Below are positions 1 through 9,779 of a stretch of 64,000 bases of DNA, in pieces. Position 1 is the first letter of the stretch; each line of letters begins with the position of its first letter. Origin of the DNA: Haloarcula sp. H-GB4 (lineage in GTDB: Archaea; Halobacteriota; Halobacteria; Halobacteriales; Haloarculaceae); NCBI RefSeq assembly GCF_030848575.1, contig NZ_JAVDDX010000001.1, forward strand, positions 1,426,001-1,490,000. The letters are read 5' to 3'. Under the pieces are notes generated by a model. It was not told the origin of the DNA. It saw only the letters and a list, made by a program, of their open reading frames with translations, and did no database searches. The position numbers and the translations under genes are program-made.

Positions 1-338
1 TAGATATAAATACAGGCGACACAATATTTGACGTATCTGAGAGTCAAAATATTTATTTTGCATCTGTAACCATCGAGTATCAATTCTGTGTGATTGAAAC
101 AAAAATAATTTGCATCGGGGCACTACTCAACCGTCATAATTGATAAAGCGAACCAGCAGGAAATATTTTTTTCGTACGCTACTGTGATCACTCGCTCGTG
201 TAGGCCCTGCTGCGGCCCCAGTACAACTGACCGCTCGGACTGCTAGACTACGAGTATGACCGTGAAATGTGGTAGATCGACCACTCATCGAAGCGAGATT
301 TGGCATTTTCACATCTGATTCAGACAGTTTGCATTATA
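1..338. other. Left flank without a recognisable gene
   Basis: AT-rich stretch left of the first insertion sequence. A short minus-strand reading frame exists around 127-312, but its composition is not protein-like and it has no convincing start context. I see no gene, repeat or RNA here. It may be the 3' flank of something outside the window. Confidence 0.4.
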
Positions 339-1406
339 AGAGAGGGTGTCATAGAACGGTTACCACACCAACAAGCAGGGTGAACGCTGAGGTGGTATGA
401 GCCCAGCACCCTGCAAAATCACCCTTCGGTAGACTCATTCTTCAATGTCGTAGAGACAGAGACGCTTGCGCTGTTTGAGTATCTCTCCTTCGAGTTTCTC
501 GACAAGTTCAACGTGTTCGCCCCGGCCCAGACGGGGCGAACACGAGAGCACGAACCACCAGAGTTGATGCGTGGGTTCCTCCATTGCTACTACCACGACA
601 TCTATGGGATTCGTCCCATTGAACGCGAACTTCAGAACACGGTCGTCTGGCTGAGCTGTGGGTTCGATCGACCGCCGTCGAGAGACGCGGTCGATCGCTT
701 CCTCACTGACCTCGAACACGTTGTTGACGGGGTCTTCGACCGGCTCGTCAAGCAGGTCGCCAGCCGCGGCCTGTTCGACTTGACCTACTGTATCGATTCG
801 ACCGATGTGAGGGCGATGCCCGCCGACCAAGACGCCTCGAAGTGCTACGATCCAACCGCCGAAGAGTACTACCACAGATACGGCTGCACGATCGCCTTGA
901 CCGGATCAAAGATCCCGATAGCAACGGAGTTCACCGAGAGCAAGCAAGCGCCAGAAGAGACGGCGATGCGCGTCACGAGTGACGCGCTCGCCGTCGCCAA
1001 ACCGATGTGGATGGTCGGTGATAGCGCTTATGACACGCTCGACTGCACGACCACCTGCTGGCCGCACGGGTCGTGCCAGTCGCCCCATACAACGCGCGAA
1101 ACACCGACGATCCAAAAGACGTCGAGTACAGGGTCGAAGACCGCATCGACGAACACAGCGAGGACGTACAACTGAAGCAATCGACGCTAGACGAGACGTA
1201 CAACCGCCGGACAGGAGTTGAACGAACCAGCAAATCAATTAAGGACTGTGGCCTCGGGCGAACGCACGCCTGAGGCCGCGTCCACACACGAGTACATTCT
1301 CGCTCTATGCCTTTGCCTCGTCGTCGCAATCACCAACTACGAACGCGGAGACAATCCAGGGAGCACGATCATCACGGTGTGAGAACTCTTCTATGACACC
1401 CTCTCT
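339..1406 (+). mobile_element. IS4-type insertion sequence, copy 1 (decayed)
   Basis: A complete element by its ends: AGAGAGGGTGTCATAGAA at 339-356 is repeated as a perfect inverted copy at 1389-1406. The flanking bases do not show an obvious target-site duplication. It encloses one frameshifted DDE transposase on the plus strand. A second, more damaged copy of the same element lies at 8238-11337. I did not assign a named ISH element; the family assignment (IS4/IS5 superfamily) rests on the transposase. Confidence 0.8.
397..1382 (+). pseudogene. IS4-type DDE transposase, frameshifted
   Basis: The original start is probably the ATG at 397, by alignment with copy 2 at 10636. The frame breaks within the first dozen codons, is open again from about 513, and shifts again near 1050-1075 and near 1260. 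The body shows typical DDE transposase stretches such as DLTYCIDSTDVRAMPA and WMVGDSAYDTLD, which carry catalytic Asp candidates. The reading frame closes at the TGA 1380-1382, seven bases before the right inverted repeat. With at least three frame breaks it is unlikely to make active transposase. Confidence 0.8.
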
Positions 1407-1523
1407 CGTTGTCTGCCATCTCGGCAAGCCATGTTCCAATTGGTTTATATATGTTCCGGTGATAAACTAGCATCTTGGTGAAAACAATCACAGTGTGGCT
1501 TCAAAGTACACTCCATGAGGATA

Positions 1524-1533
1524 ATTTTATTTT
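1524..1533 (+). promoter_or_regulatory. TATA box of the GT4 gene (leaderless transcript likely)
   Basis: The A/T-only stretch ATTTTATTTT ends 21 bases before the ATG at 1555. Archaeal TATA boxes sit about 25 bases upstream of the transcription start, so the transcript would begin at or next to the start codon. No Shine-Dalgarno sequence is present, in line with a leaderless mRNA, which is common in haloarchaea. Confidence 0.5.
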
Positions 1534-1554
1534 ACCGACCAGTGTACGACGAAT

Positions 1555-2664
1555 ATGAATATTCTTGGATATTTTCCAGGGATTGACTTTTCCGCCAACG
1601 AACAGTTTGGAAGAAAAGTCCATCTTCGTGAGTTCATATCTAATGTAAAGTCTAACGAAGGGGTAACAGCCACGTTTGCCATTGGCAATGCACCCCCAAG
1701 CCTATTTGATGGTGATCCGAACATCATTGAATTAGGCCACACAAACTCAATACTGCGACAGACAACGGGCGAATTCTATCAAGCAATATATTTCTCCAAT
1801 GTTATCCGACAGAACAATATAGACCTCATATACACCAGAGATTCGCCATATTTTGCGCCACTATTGATGAGTGTTCTCAGTGACACCCCTCTAGTTGTCG
1901 AAGCGAATGGGGTTCCAGAAAATGAGGGCCAGAATTCAATAGTTAGTACGGCTAGAAACAAATCATTCCACACAATACGTGCTGTAAAAAGAAATCACGC
2001 GAAGAGGATTATTGCTGTCTCTAAGAGTGTGGAAAACTATTTATTATCAGAAAATTCCGGTTATCAAACGGTCACTGTCTCAAATGGTGTTAATATCAAT
2101 AAATTCGATATATCTACTTCTGTATCACCAAGCGAACCATACACCTTGTGTTACGTTGGTGGACTACAGGAGTGGCAAAACATCGAGAAGATGATCCGAG
2201 TCCTCTCTCTAATAAAGAAGGACATTGAATTTGTGGTTGTTGGCGGTACCAAAAAAAGAATAGCTGCCCTTACCGAAACAGCGAGGGCGGAAGGCATCAA
2301 AGATAGCGTCACATTTGTTGGTAGGGTGTCTCACGACAAAGTCCCGGAGCTGATTAATGAGAGTGACATTTGTCTGGGTCCATTTGCTAAGTCACGAAAA
2401 GCATCGCCGCTCAAGATCTACGAATACTTAGCCTGTGGACGGGAAGTGATTGTCGTGAATGATGATGGATTAGAAGAAATGGACGGTTTGCCGGGAGTGC
2501 ACCGTTTCCAATACGAATCAAATGAAGTATTAGCTAGCAAGGTAGTTGATACCCTAATCGGGTGTTCAACAAACACAGATGGGAGAAACATGGTGGTTGA
2601 TCAGCATTCTTGGAAGGCGGTAACAGATCATATTCTCCATGAGTGTAGAAAAGTGGTTGAATGA
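1555..2664 (+). CDS. GT4-family glycosyltransferase (GT-B fold)
   Basis: 369 aa, a usual length for the family. The N-terminal half is the acceptor-binding Rossmann-like domain. The C-terminal half carries the nucleotide-sugar site: a glycine-rich turn (CYVGGLQEW, about residue 200) and the EX7E-type motif in SPLKIYEYLACGREVI (about residues 281-296). It probably transfers a sugar from a nucleotide donor during surface-glycan or S-layer N-glycan assembly, at the cytosolic face. The substrate cannot be read from sequence. It is convergent with the sulfatase-like gene, with an 11-base gap. Codon use and base composition are AT-richer than in genes beyond 17 kb, as in the rest of this island. 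Confidence 0.85.
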   Translation: MNILGYFPGIDFSANEQFGRKVHLREFISNVKSNEGVTATFAIGNAPPSLFDGDPNIIELGHTNSILRQTTGEFYQAIYFSNVIRQNNIDLIYTRDSPYFAPLLMSVLSDTPLVVEANGVPENEGQNSIVSTARNKSFHTIRAVKRNHAKRIIAVSKSVENYLLSENSGYQTVTVSNGVNINKFDISTSVSPSEPYTLCYVGGLQEWQNIEKMIRVLSLIKKDIEFVVVGGTKKRIAALTETARAEGIKDSVTFVGRVSHDKVPELINESDICLGPFAKSRKASPLKIYEYLACGREVIVVNDDGLEEMDGLPGVHRFQYESNEVLASKVVDTLIGCSTNTDGRNMVVDQHSWKAVTDHILHECRKVVE

Positions 2665-2675
2665 GAGTTCCGTAG

Positions 2676-4001
2676 TTACAGATACCCCATCTGCTCCAAA
2701 TTTTCTTTAATATCGTCACTCAAAGTTTCTGATTTTTGTTGTTTAATACGTTGTAATTGCCTTTGATGTTGCATAAGTGAGTCTTGAAGCTCATCACAGT
2801 CATATCCAGGGCCAGCGTATTCTTCCTCGTCAGGATAGTAGATTAATTTGTCATCCGGTGATTGCCATGCTACAAATTGCTTTTTTGGAGGGAGCCGGTC
2901 CCGGTCTATATCTTCTGATATTTTATTTATAAAGGAGGTAGAGGCACTATAGTACGTATATGCTGTATCGCGTGTTTCCGTTCGAATATCAATACTATTT
3001 GTATCTGGGCTATCGGCCCCAGTTAAACCAATAATGGTCTCGTAGAGGTCATTCAACTGGACAATATCACTAAAGACTCCGTTTTTGATTCTGTCGGTGG
3101 GATCATGGATTATCAATGGAACACGGATTAGTGAATCTGCAACAGAAAACTGGTGACCTAGTATATTATCTTCTCCAAAGTTATCTCCATGATCACCAAA
3201 TATCACAATAATCGTGTTGTCGTAAACGTCTTCTGCTTTCAAAATCTCAATAATTGATTCTACATATTGATCGATATTTCGTAGACACCCACGATATAGA
3301 TCTTTAATCGTCTTCAAATCCCCTGTACTCGGTTTATAATCGCCAACATACATTTCTCCTCGCTTGTCGTAAATCGACCTCTGCCGGATGATATTCAGGT
3401 TCACACCCAGGAGTGTCTTACTTGTGAATTGCTTGTAATGTGGAGATTGGGGTGCATATGGCCAATGTGCACCGTTTAAATGGATAAAATGACAAAAGGG
3501 AGATTGAGTCTGACCTATGGACTGTGAAAAGTTTTCTATTGTCCAATTGTCCCTCTGTAAGATCCAGGAAGCAAATGGTTCTCCTCTCCTAGTTTGACGC
3601 AGGAGTTCTAGGATCGCTTCAGGCTTCGAATTAAAAACTGGTTCAGTGGAAGTATGATCAAACCCACGCAGAATTCCGCCGGCCTCAAGCCATCCATTAT
3701 GGCCGAATGATTGAGTGTTGTATCCTTCTTCGTTCAATATTTCAGCAAAAGTCGGGTGATTCCCAAGAACATCTCCTTCATCTAGAACAGAATGTTCTGG
3801 CGGATATAATCCCGTGAAAACTGAACCATGAACTTGTAGTGTCCAACAAGAGGGACTGATCGCATTGTTATAGACAGCACTCTGTTCTCCAAATTCTTTG
3901 AGAAAAGGTGTAGTATTTTCAGAATCGTTATATACAGAGGAAAAATCACGTCGGAAGCTATCTACAGATATACAAAGCACGTTTGGGGTCTCAACACTCA
4001 T
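2676..4001 (-). CDS. Sulfatase / alkaline-phosphatase-superfamily hydrolase or transferase
   Basis: 441 aa, soluble. The N-terminus PNVLCISVDSFRRD supplies the first metal-binding Asp. The nucleophile region reads SPSCWTLQVHGSVFTG (about residues 49-64), and IVIFGDHGDNFGE supplies the distal DHGD metal ligands. The formylglycine signature CxPxR is absent. In this position many haloarchaeal homologues have PWTxPSHAS, so the nucleophile is more likely Thr or an unmodified Cys/Ser. It could therefore be a phospho- or sulfo-transferase or hydrolase acting on surface glycans rather than a classical sulfatase. It sits alone on the minus strand in the glycan island. Confidence 0.8.
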   Translation of the reverse strand: MSVETPNVLCISVDSFRRDFSSVYNDSENTTPFLKEFGEQSAVYNNAISPSCWTLQVHGSVFTGLYPPEHSVLDEGDVLGNHPTFAEILNEEGYNTQSFGHNGWLEAGGILRGFDHTSTEPVFNSKPEAILELLRQTRRGEPFASWILQRDNWTIENFSQSIGQTQSPFCHFIHLNGAHWPYAPQSPHYKQFTSKTLLGVNLNIIRQRSIYDKRGEMYVGDYKPSTGDLKTIKDLYRGCLRNIDQYVESIIEILKAEDVYDNTIIVIFGDHGDNFGEDNILGHQFSVADSLIRVPLIIHDPTDRIKNGVFSDIVQLNDLYETIIGLTGADSPDTNSIDIRTETRDTAYTYYSASTSFINKISEDIDRDRLPPKKQFVAWQSPDDKLIYYPDEEEYAGPGYDCDELQDSLMQHQRQLQRIKQQKSETLSDDIKENLEQMGYL

Positions 4002-4567
4002 GAATATAGTAATACATGTCTTCCGTTATTAATGAATTCATTGGTTTCGATATCCTTTTTATAACATCCTTAGGGAGCGAAATGGGAGAAGACGAAAAAT
4101 CTCAGAAGCACAGCAAGAAGAATTTGAGGAAACCGTTCACGAACCCCTGAAGAGGTCAGTATTGGCGCACTGGCGTGGACGCCGGCGCTCGCCCGAAACG
4201 ATCTCGAAGAAATGTACTGTGTCAAACATTTTAAATATTACGCGGTGAGATTTTATCAATTCGATACGGAGCGCATGAATCGTCAATATCGGTCATTCAA
4301 CGAACCCGCTGCCCCCTTCAGTCGGCGGGTTCATCCGGGTTATCGACAACTGACTTAGTCTTAACCACCGTAACACGGGTGAAGAGACAGAATCCCGATA
4401 CCACAACACTCTGTCTCTTCGCTTTCCACGGCAATAACGCGGTCGCAGCGGTTCCGTCTAGCGAAACTACAGAGCCAAATACATCAAGGAACTAAAATAA
4501 AATCAAGAGTGAGTCTTAGACCAGTTGAGTAAGCGGTGGTGACGTGGAAATTTTTAAGACTCAGTTT
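4002..4567. other. Gene-free spacer with IS debris
   Basis: 566 bases between two minus-strand glycan genes. The middle (4258-4478) is a remnant of the IS630-type element described separately. To its left, 4140-4257 could code for a short transposase-like tail in one frame but has no start. To its right, 4479-4567 is featureless AT-rich sequence beyond the stop of the GT-C gene. Confidence 0.5.
4258..4478 (-). mobile_element. Remnant of IS630-type element (transposase 5' end)
   Basis: About 221 bases that match 14656-14879, the transposase 5' end of the IS630-type element near 14 kb. The two share blocks such as GGGTTATCGACAACTGA and GGCAATAACGCGGTC, with scattered substitutions and small indels. 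The similarity stops sharply at GAGCCAA on both sides, which marks the element terminus. Only the terminus and the first part of the gene survive, without the catalytic domain. Confidence 0.7.
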
Positions 4568-6652
4568 CTATCTAAATTCTATTAATTTAACGTCTCTATG
4601 CTCAGCCATAATCGAAAAATTTCTTGTTAAGTTTGCACTTGTCTCATTTGTCACAAGGGCGAATTGGATGTCGTCGTCCCCCTCAAGGGCTGATGGTGGT
4701 CCATCAGTTATCGGTCTCTGTGCGAAAAATGAAAAGATCCAGATCTTCCCCATTCGAGGTTCAACAGCTACAGGCACACCCTCCGGGACTTCTTTGGCAG
4801 CGGACTGTCCTAATTTTTCTTCCCCACTATAAGAGGGACCACCAGTACCCAAGGGAACTGAACCAACCAAACTTGCAACGATTAGGGCTGCTAGGAGCAT
4901 AGGGACAATTCGACGGCCGATCTCGTAGTCATCATGGCGCCATTGTGATTTGGCAAGTTGATCGGCTACGGGCAGTGCGACAACCAGCATAGCGGCTGCA
5001 GTTATTACGACCGATTTGAGTGTTAGACCCACCGTGATAATCGCCGCTAAAACGCTCATTCCAATACCGACGAGAGCGACCGGATCATGCTCCAGTGCCC
5101 CGCTGATTGCCACACCAATTATCAAGGAGCAGGGTACGAACATCGGCATGATATACCAAGCGTGGTTTCCAGTAAAGACAAAGAACCCAAACGTTACCAC
5201 TGACCACCATATCAAGAACAAGGGTTTTTTGATCGACTGCTTCTGCCATCCTCGAATAAGAGCAACGGCAGCAGCTGGGAACAGAAAGTAAAACCATACT
5301 CCAATTTGGTCAGGGAAGGTCTGGAAGTAAGGATATTGCATGAAAGAGAACGTCGTTCCAGATTGGTCTATCAACGTTTCACCAGTCGCTCGTTGCACAA
5401 CCTGTTGCAAAAATATTTCATGGACAAACTGATGCCCATATCGAAACCAAGCATACAATGTCCAAGGGAGTGTGATCCCAGCTGTTATTCCCACCATCGG
5501 TACAAGTTCCCTTGACATGAAAGTGTGGGAATGATAGAAAACAACCGGTATGACCGCAATGACGAATATTCCTGCATGAAACCCTTTTGTGAGTAACGCA
5601 AGCCCGGCAACCAAGCCTACGTACGGCAGGAGCTCTGGACGATCGTTGTCCAAGGCTGTCCATGTCAAATACACAAATAGAGAACCGAAGAAGAGCAATG
5701 GCACGTCAGTGCTTCCAGTCCGGCCGCCGTGATTCTGGGCGTAAATCATCGGTATCGTGAACAGCACACAGGCTGAAGCCACCCCAGCAGGACGGTCAAA
5801 TAATTGTTCACCAAATCTATATGTTATCAAACCAGAAAGGATGGCAAAAATAGCTATAGGAAGCCTGATGGCAAATCTGGTAATCCCGAATATGGATACC
5901 GAAATACCCTGGAGCCAGAATACCAATGGTGGTTTTTCGAGAAATGCCCGGAGCTCAAAGCCTGGCCTCTGGGGGTGGATATAGACATGTGGAATCACCC
6001 AACGGTCATTCTGAACCATATTCCGGGCAACGTTCGCGTAGATACTTTCGTCCCATCTTACAAGTGGGCGGTGACCCAGATATGACAGATATACATAAGC
6101 ACCGATGATAGCAATACCGATAATCCACCACAGATTGCCTAAATACGGTTTCCGAATGTTGTCGCGCAGGCGAGTATCAAGTTGGGCTACTGGCCTCGGG
6201 AGCGATACTCTGAGAGGGAGATCGTCGGATACATACTCCGTCTTTCTCGAAGATCCTCGGTCTGCAAAAGAGGGCTGTTGGGGGTTTCTCTCAGTGCTTT
6301 CCTTAGAATCGACAGGTTCGGTGTTTCGCGAACTGGTGTCAGTAGAGGGGGGTGCATGGTTTTTTTTTACGCCCGGAGTATCATCTGAACTTGACTGATT
6401 CGCATCCCCTGAGAAATCCGCTTGCACTATTGCTTGGACGAAATCTTCTACCCCTTCTAATTCAGCTGTGCTGAGGGTTGGGTAGGCGGAGAATTTCTGT
6501 TTTTCAATAGCACTGATTACGATTTCGTGATCTCCATCGTATTCGATTTCACGGGCAATTCTCTCTATGAATTCTCGCACAGTCTCTGAATCTCGGAAGT
6601 CAGTCGAAACTTCTTCTTGGATTCGGGTTATGATGTTGTCCATTATTATCAC
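4568..6652 (-). CDS. ArnT/PMT-like GT-C membrane glycosyltransferase with N-terminal extension
   Basis: 694 aa. Residues 1-170 are soluble and charged: about 75 residues are helical, and a Ser/Asp-rich linker follows. After this come roughly a dozen membrane segments. The first external loop has the GT-C acidic motif WDESIYANVARNM near residue 200, then LEKPPLVFWLQG, as in ArnT/PMT-type (GT83/GT39) enzymes that move sugars from polyprenyl-phosphate carriers to acceptors outside the membrane. It is downstream of GT2 and GtrA on the same strand, which fits a flipped dolichyl-phosphate-sugar donor. The start could be the ATG at 6652 or 6643. The soluble N-terminal domain is unusual for the family, and I do not recognise it. 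Confidence 0.8.
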   Translation of the reverse strand: MIIMDNIITRIQEEVSTDFRDSETVREFIERIAREIEYDGDHEIVISAIEKQKFSAYPTLSTAELEGVEDFVQAIVQADFSGDANQSSSDDTPGVKKNHAPPSTDTSSRNTEPVDSKESTERNPQQPSFADRGSSRKTEYVSDDLPLRVSLPRPVAQLDTRLRDNIRKPYLGNLWWIIGIAIIGAYVYLSYLGHRPLVRWDESIYANVARNMVQNDRWVIPHVYIHPQRPGFELRAFLEKPPLVFWLQGISVSIFGITRFAIRLPIAIFAILSGLITYRFGEQLFDRPAGVASACVLFTIPMIYAQNHGGRTGSTDVPLLFFGSLFVYLTWTALDNDRPELLPYVGLVAGLALLTKGFHAGIFVIAVIPVVFYHSHTFMSRELVPMVGITAGITLPWTLYAWFRYGHQFVHEIFLQQVVQRATGETLIDQSGTTFSFMQYPYFQTFPDQIGVWFYFLFPAAAVALIRGWQKQSIKKPLFLIWWSVVTFGFFVFTGNHAWYIMPMFVPCSLIIGVAISGALEHDPVALVGIGMSVLAAIITVGLTLKSVVITAAAMLVVALPVADQLAKSQWRHDDYEIGRRIVPMLLAALIVASLVGSVPLGTGGPSYSGEEKLGQSAAKEVPEGVPVAVEPRMGKIWIFSFFAQRPITDGPPSALEGDDDIQFALVTNETSANLTRNFSIMAEHRDVKLIEFR

Positions 6653-6695
6653 CGTGATCGCTCTACTGATGGAACATCTATCTCACTCGACATCG

Positions 6696-7154
6696 TCAAC
6701 CAACCACATCCCAAGTAAACAAACTCTCAGCAACATAGTTGATGCTCATTCCAACGCCGATCCCAATGAGGTTTGCAACCGTTGGCCAGAGCTCAATCCC
6801 ACCGATCGAAAGAGAATACTGCAAGATACTGGTCAATAGGTAGAGGATTGTAAATGCAACTGAGAGACCCACTACCCTGACAAGATGTGACTGTATCCAG
6901 CGATGAGCGAATGCAATAACACCGAGCTCTCCCTCATCAACAAACGTCCAGCGATCGTTGATTGTGAACATCGTCGTTATGGATATTTCGGCGCCGATCG
7001 CTTTCGCAACGGTTGGTCCGATACCAAATCCTGCAGTCAAAACAGCCACAAGGAGAGTCTCGATAGTCGCTCCAACAACGCCGACGGAAATAAACTTTCC
7101 AATCCGCGAACGATGTGCAAGTAGCACCAACGTTGACTCAGTCGTCATTGTCAC
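6696..7154 (-). CDS. GtrA-family membrane protein
   Basis: 152 aa with four predicted membrane helices. It carries GtrA landmarks: GKFISVGVVGATIETLL at the first helix, FTINDRWTFVDEG between helices two and three, and SINYVAESLFTW at the end. GtrA proteins are associated with polyprenyl-phosphate-linked sugar translocation across the membrane. The start overlaps the end of the GT2 gene by 17 bases, so the two are translationally coupled. The pairing GT2 then GtrA then GT-C is a classic sugar donor, flip and transfer arrangement. Confidence 0.85.
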   Translation of the reverse strand: MTMTTESTLVLLAHRSRIGKFISVGVVGATIETLLVAVLTAGFGIGPTVAKAIGAEISITTMFTINDRWTFVDEGELGVIAFAHRWIQSHLVRVVGLSVAFTILYLLTSILQYSLSIGGIELWPTVANLIGIGVGMSINYVAESLFTWDVVG

Positions 7155-7908
7155 CGAGCTTCATTAGCTTCGACCGGTCTGTTTTCGTGACGTCTCGGTG
7201 ACGGGGGCTCGTCACGATTGCATCCGTTCGGCGCTTCACGTCGATGAGGGCTGTTGCCAACTCGATCGACGTCGAAATAGGATTGACTGTTGAGTCCGGA
7301 TGGTCCTCCCACTCGATCGGGATCTCCGCGATCTCGTAGCCGAGCGACCCTGCGACTGAGACGAACTCCAGATCCCATGCGAAGCCAGGTTCGTAGCAGT
7401 GGTGGCCTATCGCCTTCCAGGCTTCCGAGCGAACAGCCTTCGCGCCACACTGATAGTCCCGGCACTGTGTGGGTAGTATCTTTCTGGCCGCGAAGGCGAA
7501 TGCGTCCCCAAGGAACCGGCGAATAATCGTTTGGTGGGCGACGATATGTGAAGAGGGGTGGCGGCGTGAAGCGATGCTCACATCTGTAGTCCCATCTCTG
7601 ATCTGGCGAACGATATCGTCGATCGACGTCGCGGGGACCGACCCATCGGCATCAGCGAACGCGACGATGTCCGTATCCAGCGCGTCGAATCCTTCCATGA
7701 TCGCTCCACCCTTCCCTCTCCGTTTAGTGGAGACGTTCACCTCGGCAATCTCTTCAAGCCGATCGGCATGTGCTTGCCGAGGTGCATCAATTTCGATGCG
7801 AATGACCTCGGGACCGAGTTCTTCTTTGATGTCCTTGATGTACGTCTCCAGCGTAAGAATATCCGGGTCATACGCTGGAATCACGATCCCAAGCGAGTCA
7901 CTTGCCAT
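7138..7908 (-). CDS. GT2 dolichyl-phosphate sugar transferase
   Basis: I take the start at 7908 (256 aa, MASDSLGIVIPAYDPD) rather than the longer frame from 7965. The ATG at 7908 overlaps the stop of the upstream 46-aa gene, and the extra 19 residues lack family features. The GT-A fold shows VIPAYDPD near the N-terminus, the DXD-type motif IVAFADADGSVP (about residues 88-99) and RDYQCGAKAVRSEAW. The likely reaction is transfer of a hexose from a nucleotide donor to dolichyl phosphate at the cytosolic membrane face. It overlaps GtrA at its 3' end. The sugar cannot be inferred. Confidence 0.85.
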   Translation of the reverse strand: MASDSLGIVIPAYDPDILTLETYIKDIKEELGPEVIRIEIDAPRQAHADRLEEIAEVNVSTKRRGKGGAIMEGFDALDTDIVAFADADGSVPATSIDDIVRQIRDGTTDVSIASRRHPSSHIVAHQTIIRRFLGDAFAFAARKILPTQCRDYQCGAKAVRSEAWKAIGHHCYEPGFAWDLEFVSVAGSLGYEIAEIPIEWEDHPDSTVNPISTSIELATALIDVKRRTDAIVTSPRHRDVTKTDRSKLMKLGDNDD

Positions 7909-8038
7909 CGAATCCAGCCTCCTCCAAGAGCTTGTCAACGAGTTCTGGATTCGTTTCTGCCACAAGCTCGGTCTTCACTTTTTTCAGCGTCCTCCAAGTG
8001 TCGAGTTCTAGGTCCGCCTGGTAGGTCTTCCCACCCAT
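7898..8038 (-). CDS. 46-aa microprotein leading the GT2-GtrA operon
   Basis: A short reading frame that begins MGGKTYQADLELDTW and ends LLEEAGFDGK. It is charged, helical and has no membrane segment. Its TGA (7898-7900) lies inside the first codons of the GT2 gene, whose ATG is at 7906-7908, so translation is coupled. The acidic and lysine balance and codon use look like a real haloarchaeal protein. I recognise no family. It might be a small regulatory or assembly subunit for the dolichyl-phosphate sugar transferase, but that is inference from position only. Confidence 0.6.
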   Translation of the reverse strand: MGGKTYQADLELDTWRTLKKVKTELVAETNPELVDKLLEEAGFDGK

Positions 8039-8845
8039 GGTGTGATACGTGTGACATGGTTTACTTCGCATAAAAACCTGATTATCGTTGATAGAATTAC
8101 CCCTGAAGGGATCTTCGACTGGTCTGCCGGGCTCCTTACCCTCTACGGTGTGGTCCGGCGATGCCCTCCAGCGCTACGTGCACAGTTTAAACTAACAGCT
8201 GTTTCAGCGAAAAAAGTGTCGAACTATAGTAGTTGTTGAGGGTGTCATACAATGACTCTATGAAAATCCTGCCTTGAAGCCCCTGGCGCGTGAATCAAGA
8301 CAACAGGGGTTGGCAGAGACCGAGTGTGAACCAATGCTTCAAAGCATGCTAGAACGACCGGTCCTAGCCCGTGGAAGGAAGAAGAATACTGTGCCACAGA
8401 CCACGCATAGGCGCCTTTCCGATTCACGCACGCTCAGCCCAACGGAGGCGTTGCATGTACCTCGGCATTGACACCCACAAGAAGTACTCGCAGGTTGCCG
8501 TCGTCGACGGCGACGGCAACCTGCAAGACGAGATTCGCTTGCCAAACGACCGCCTTGACGAGCTCGCCGAAGAGTACGCTGGTGGTGACGCTGCCATCGA
8601 AGCATCGGGCAACTACCGCCCGATCTACGAGATGCTCAACGAGCATCTCGACGTTTCCCTGGTGAATCCATCAAAGAACCGGATTATCGCCGACGCCACA
8701 GTCAAAACAGATCGCGTCGATGCGAAGAAACTCGCGCACATGCTCCGAGCGGACATGCTCGCTGAGAGTTACGTCCCACCGGACGAGATCCGCACCCTGC
8801 GGGATCTCGTCCGGACGCGTAAGTCGTTAGTCGAAAAGCGGACTG

Positions 8846-9779
8846 GTGTGCTCTGTTGAAGAGCAACTAATCCGTTCGTTTTCACCGATTTAGAAGGATG
8901 AAGCCGAGGAATTTGATTCTGTCCATGGAAGTCAAACTCCTCGACTTCGTTCAGGAGTGTAAACGGCTGGCCAAAGAAGCGTTGGGGAAAGGTGCGGGCG
9001 AGCCCGCCAGGGGCGGTTCGCCCGCTGGAAACATGTTGTCCTGCACTGCATTCGTATCGAGGATGAATACAGCTACAGAGAGCTCATAGACCGGGTTGGC
9101 TTGATGAACGATATTTGTGACGCATTAGAGCTTGATTCCGATGATTTACCTGACCCGTCTACGCTCTGCAAATCCTTTGATCGGTTCGAAATGTGGGTGT
9201 GGCGGCAGTTGCTGCGCCGAAGCGCGCAGCAACTGCCTACCTCTGGTCACGCAGCGATCGACGGCACATACTTTGAACGAACACAGCCGTCGTTCCACTA
9301 CCGCCGGCGGTCAGGACGAGAGATACAGACGCTGAAAGCGACAGTATTGGTCGATTCACAAACTAAGACAGTCCTCGACTTACAGCCATCGGCAAAATGG
9401 AGACGTGACACCGATGTTGGGCCGCAGGTCGCCCGCCGGAACGCGGGCGACCTGCTGAGTCTGGCTGCCGACAAAGGGTACGACAAGAACGTCTTCCGTG
9501 AGTGGCTCCGAGACAACGACGTTCGGCCACTCGTCCGGCACTGCCTGTACACATGGTACGATTATGCCCATAACGCGCGGTTAGACGACTCTCTGTACAA
9601 TAAACGATGGATGGCAGAAACGTGCTTTTCGGTGGTGAAGCGCTCGCACGGCGCGACCGTGCGAGCGCAGACATGGTATCGTGAGTTCAAAGAATGCGTT
9701 CTTAAATTCGCCATCTACAACATCGAACGCGCCTGCTCAGCTCTATGAACCTGACGCCGCCCCTCTATTCAACAGAGCA
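8846..9779 (+). mobile_element. IS5-type element nested in IS110
   Basis: The terminal inverted repeat TGCTCTGTTGAA is at 8849-8860 and its inverted copy at 9768-9779. The pentamer GACTG flanks both sides (8841-8845 and 9780-9784) and is the likely target duplication. Joining the two GACTG copies reconstructs the IS110 reading frame around this point, which shows that this element inserted after IS110. Ends and transposase are both present, so it is the youngest layer of the nest. Confidence 0.85.
8925..9748 (+). pseudogene. IS5-type DDE transposase with one frameshift
   Basis: It begins at ATG 8925 (or 8898) with MEVKLLDFVQECKRLAKEAL. The frame shifts near 9000-9010 in a G/C-rich run. From there the correct frame continues without a break to the TAG/TGA region at 9748. 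Typical features are GHAAIDGTYFERTQP (first Asp), LSLAADKGYDKN (second Asp) and MAETCFSVVKRSHG (Glu). Apart from the one frame break the protein looks intact, so programmed frameshifting or a recent mutation are both possible. Confidence 0.75.
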
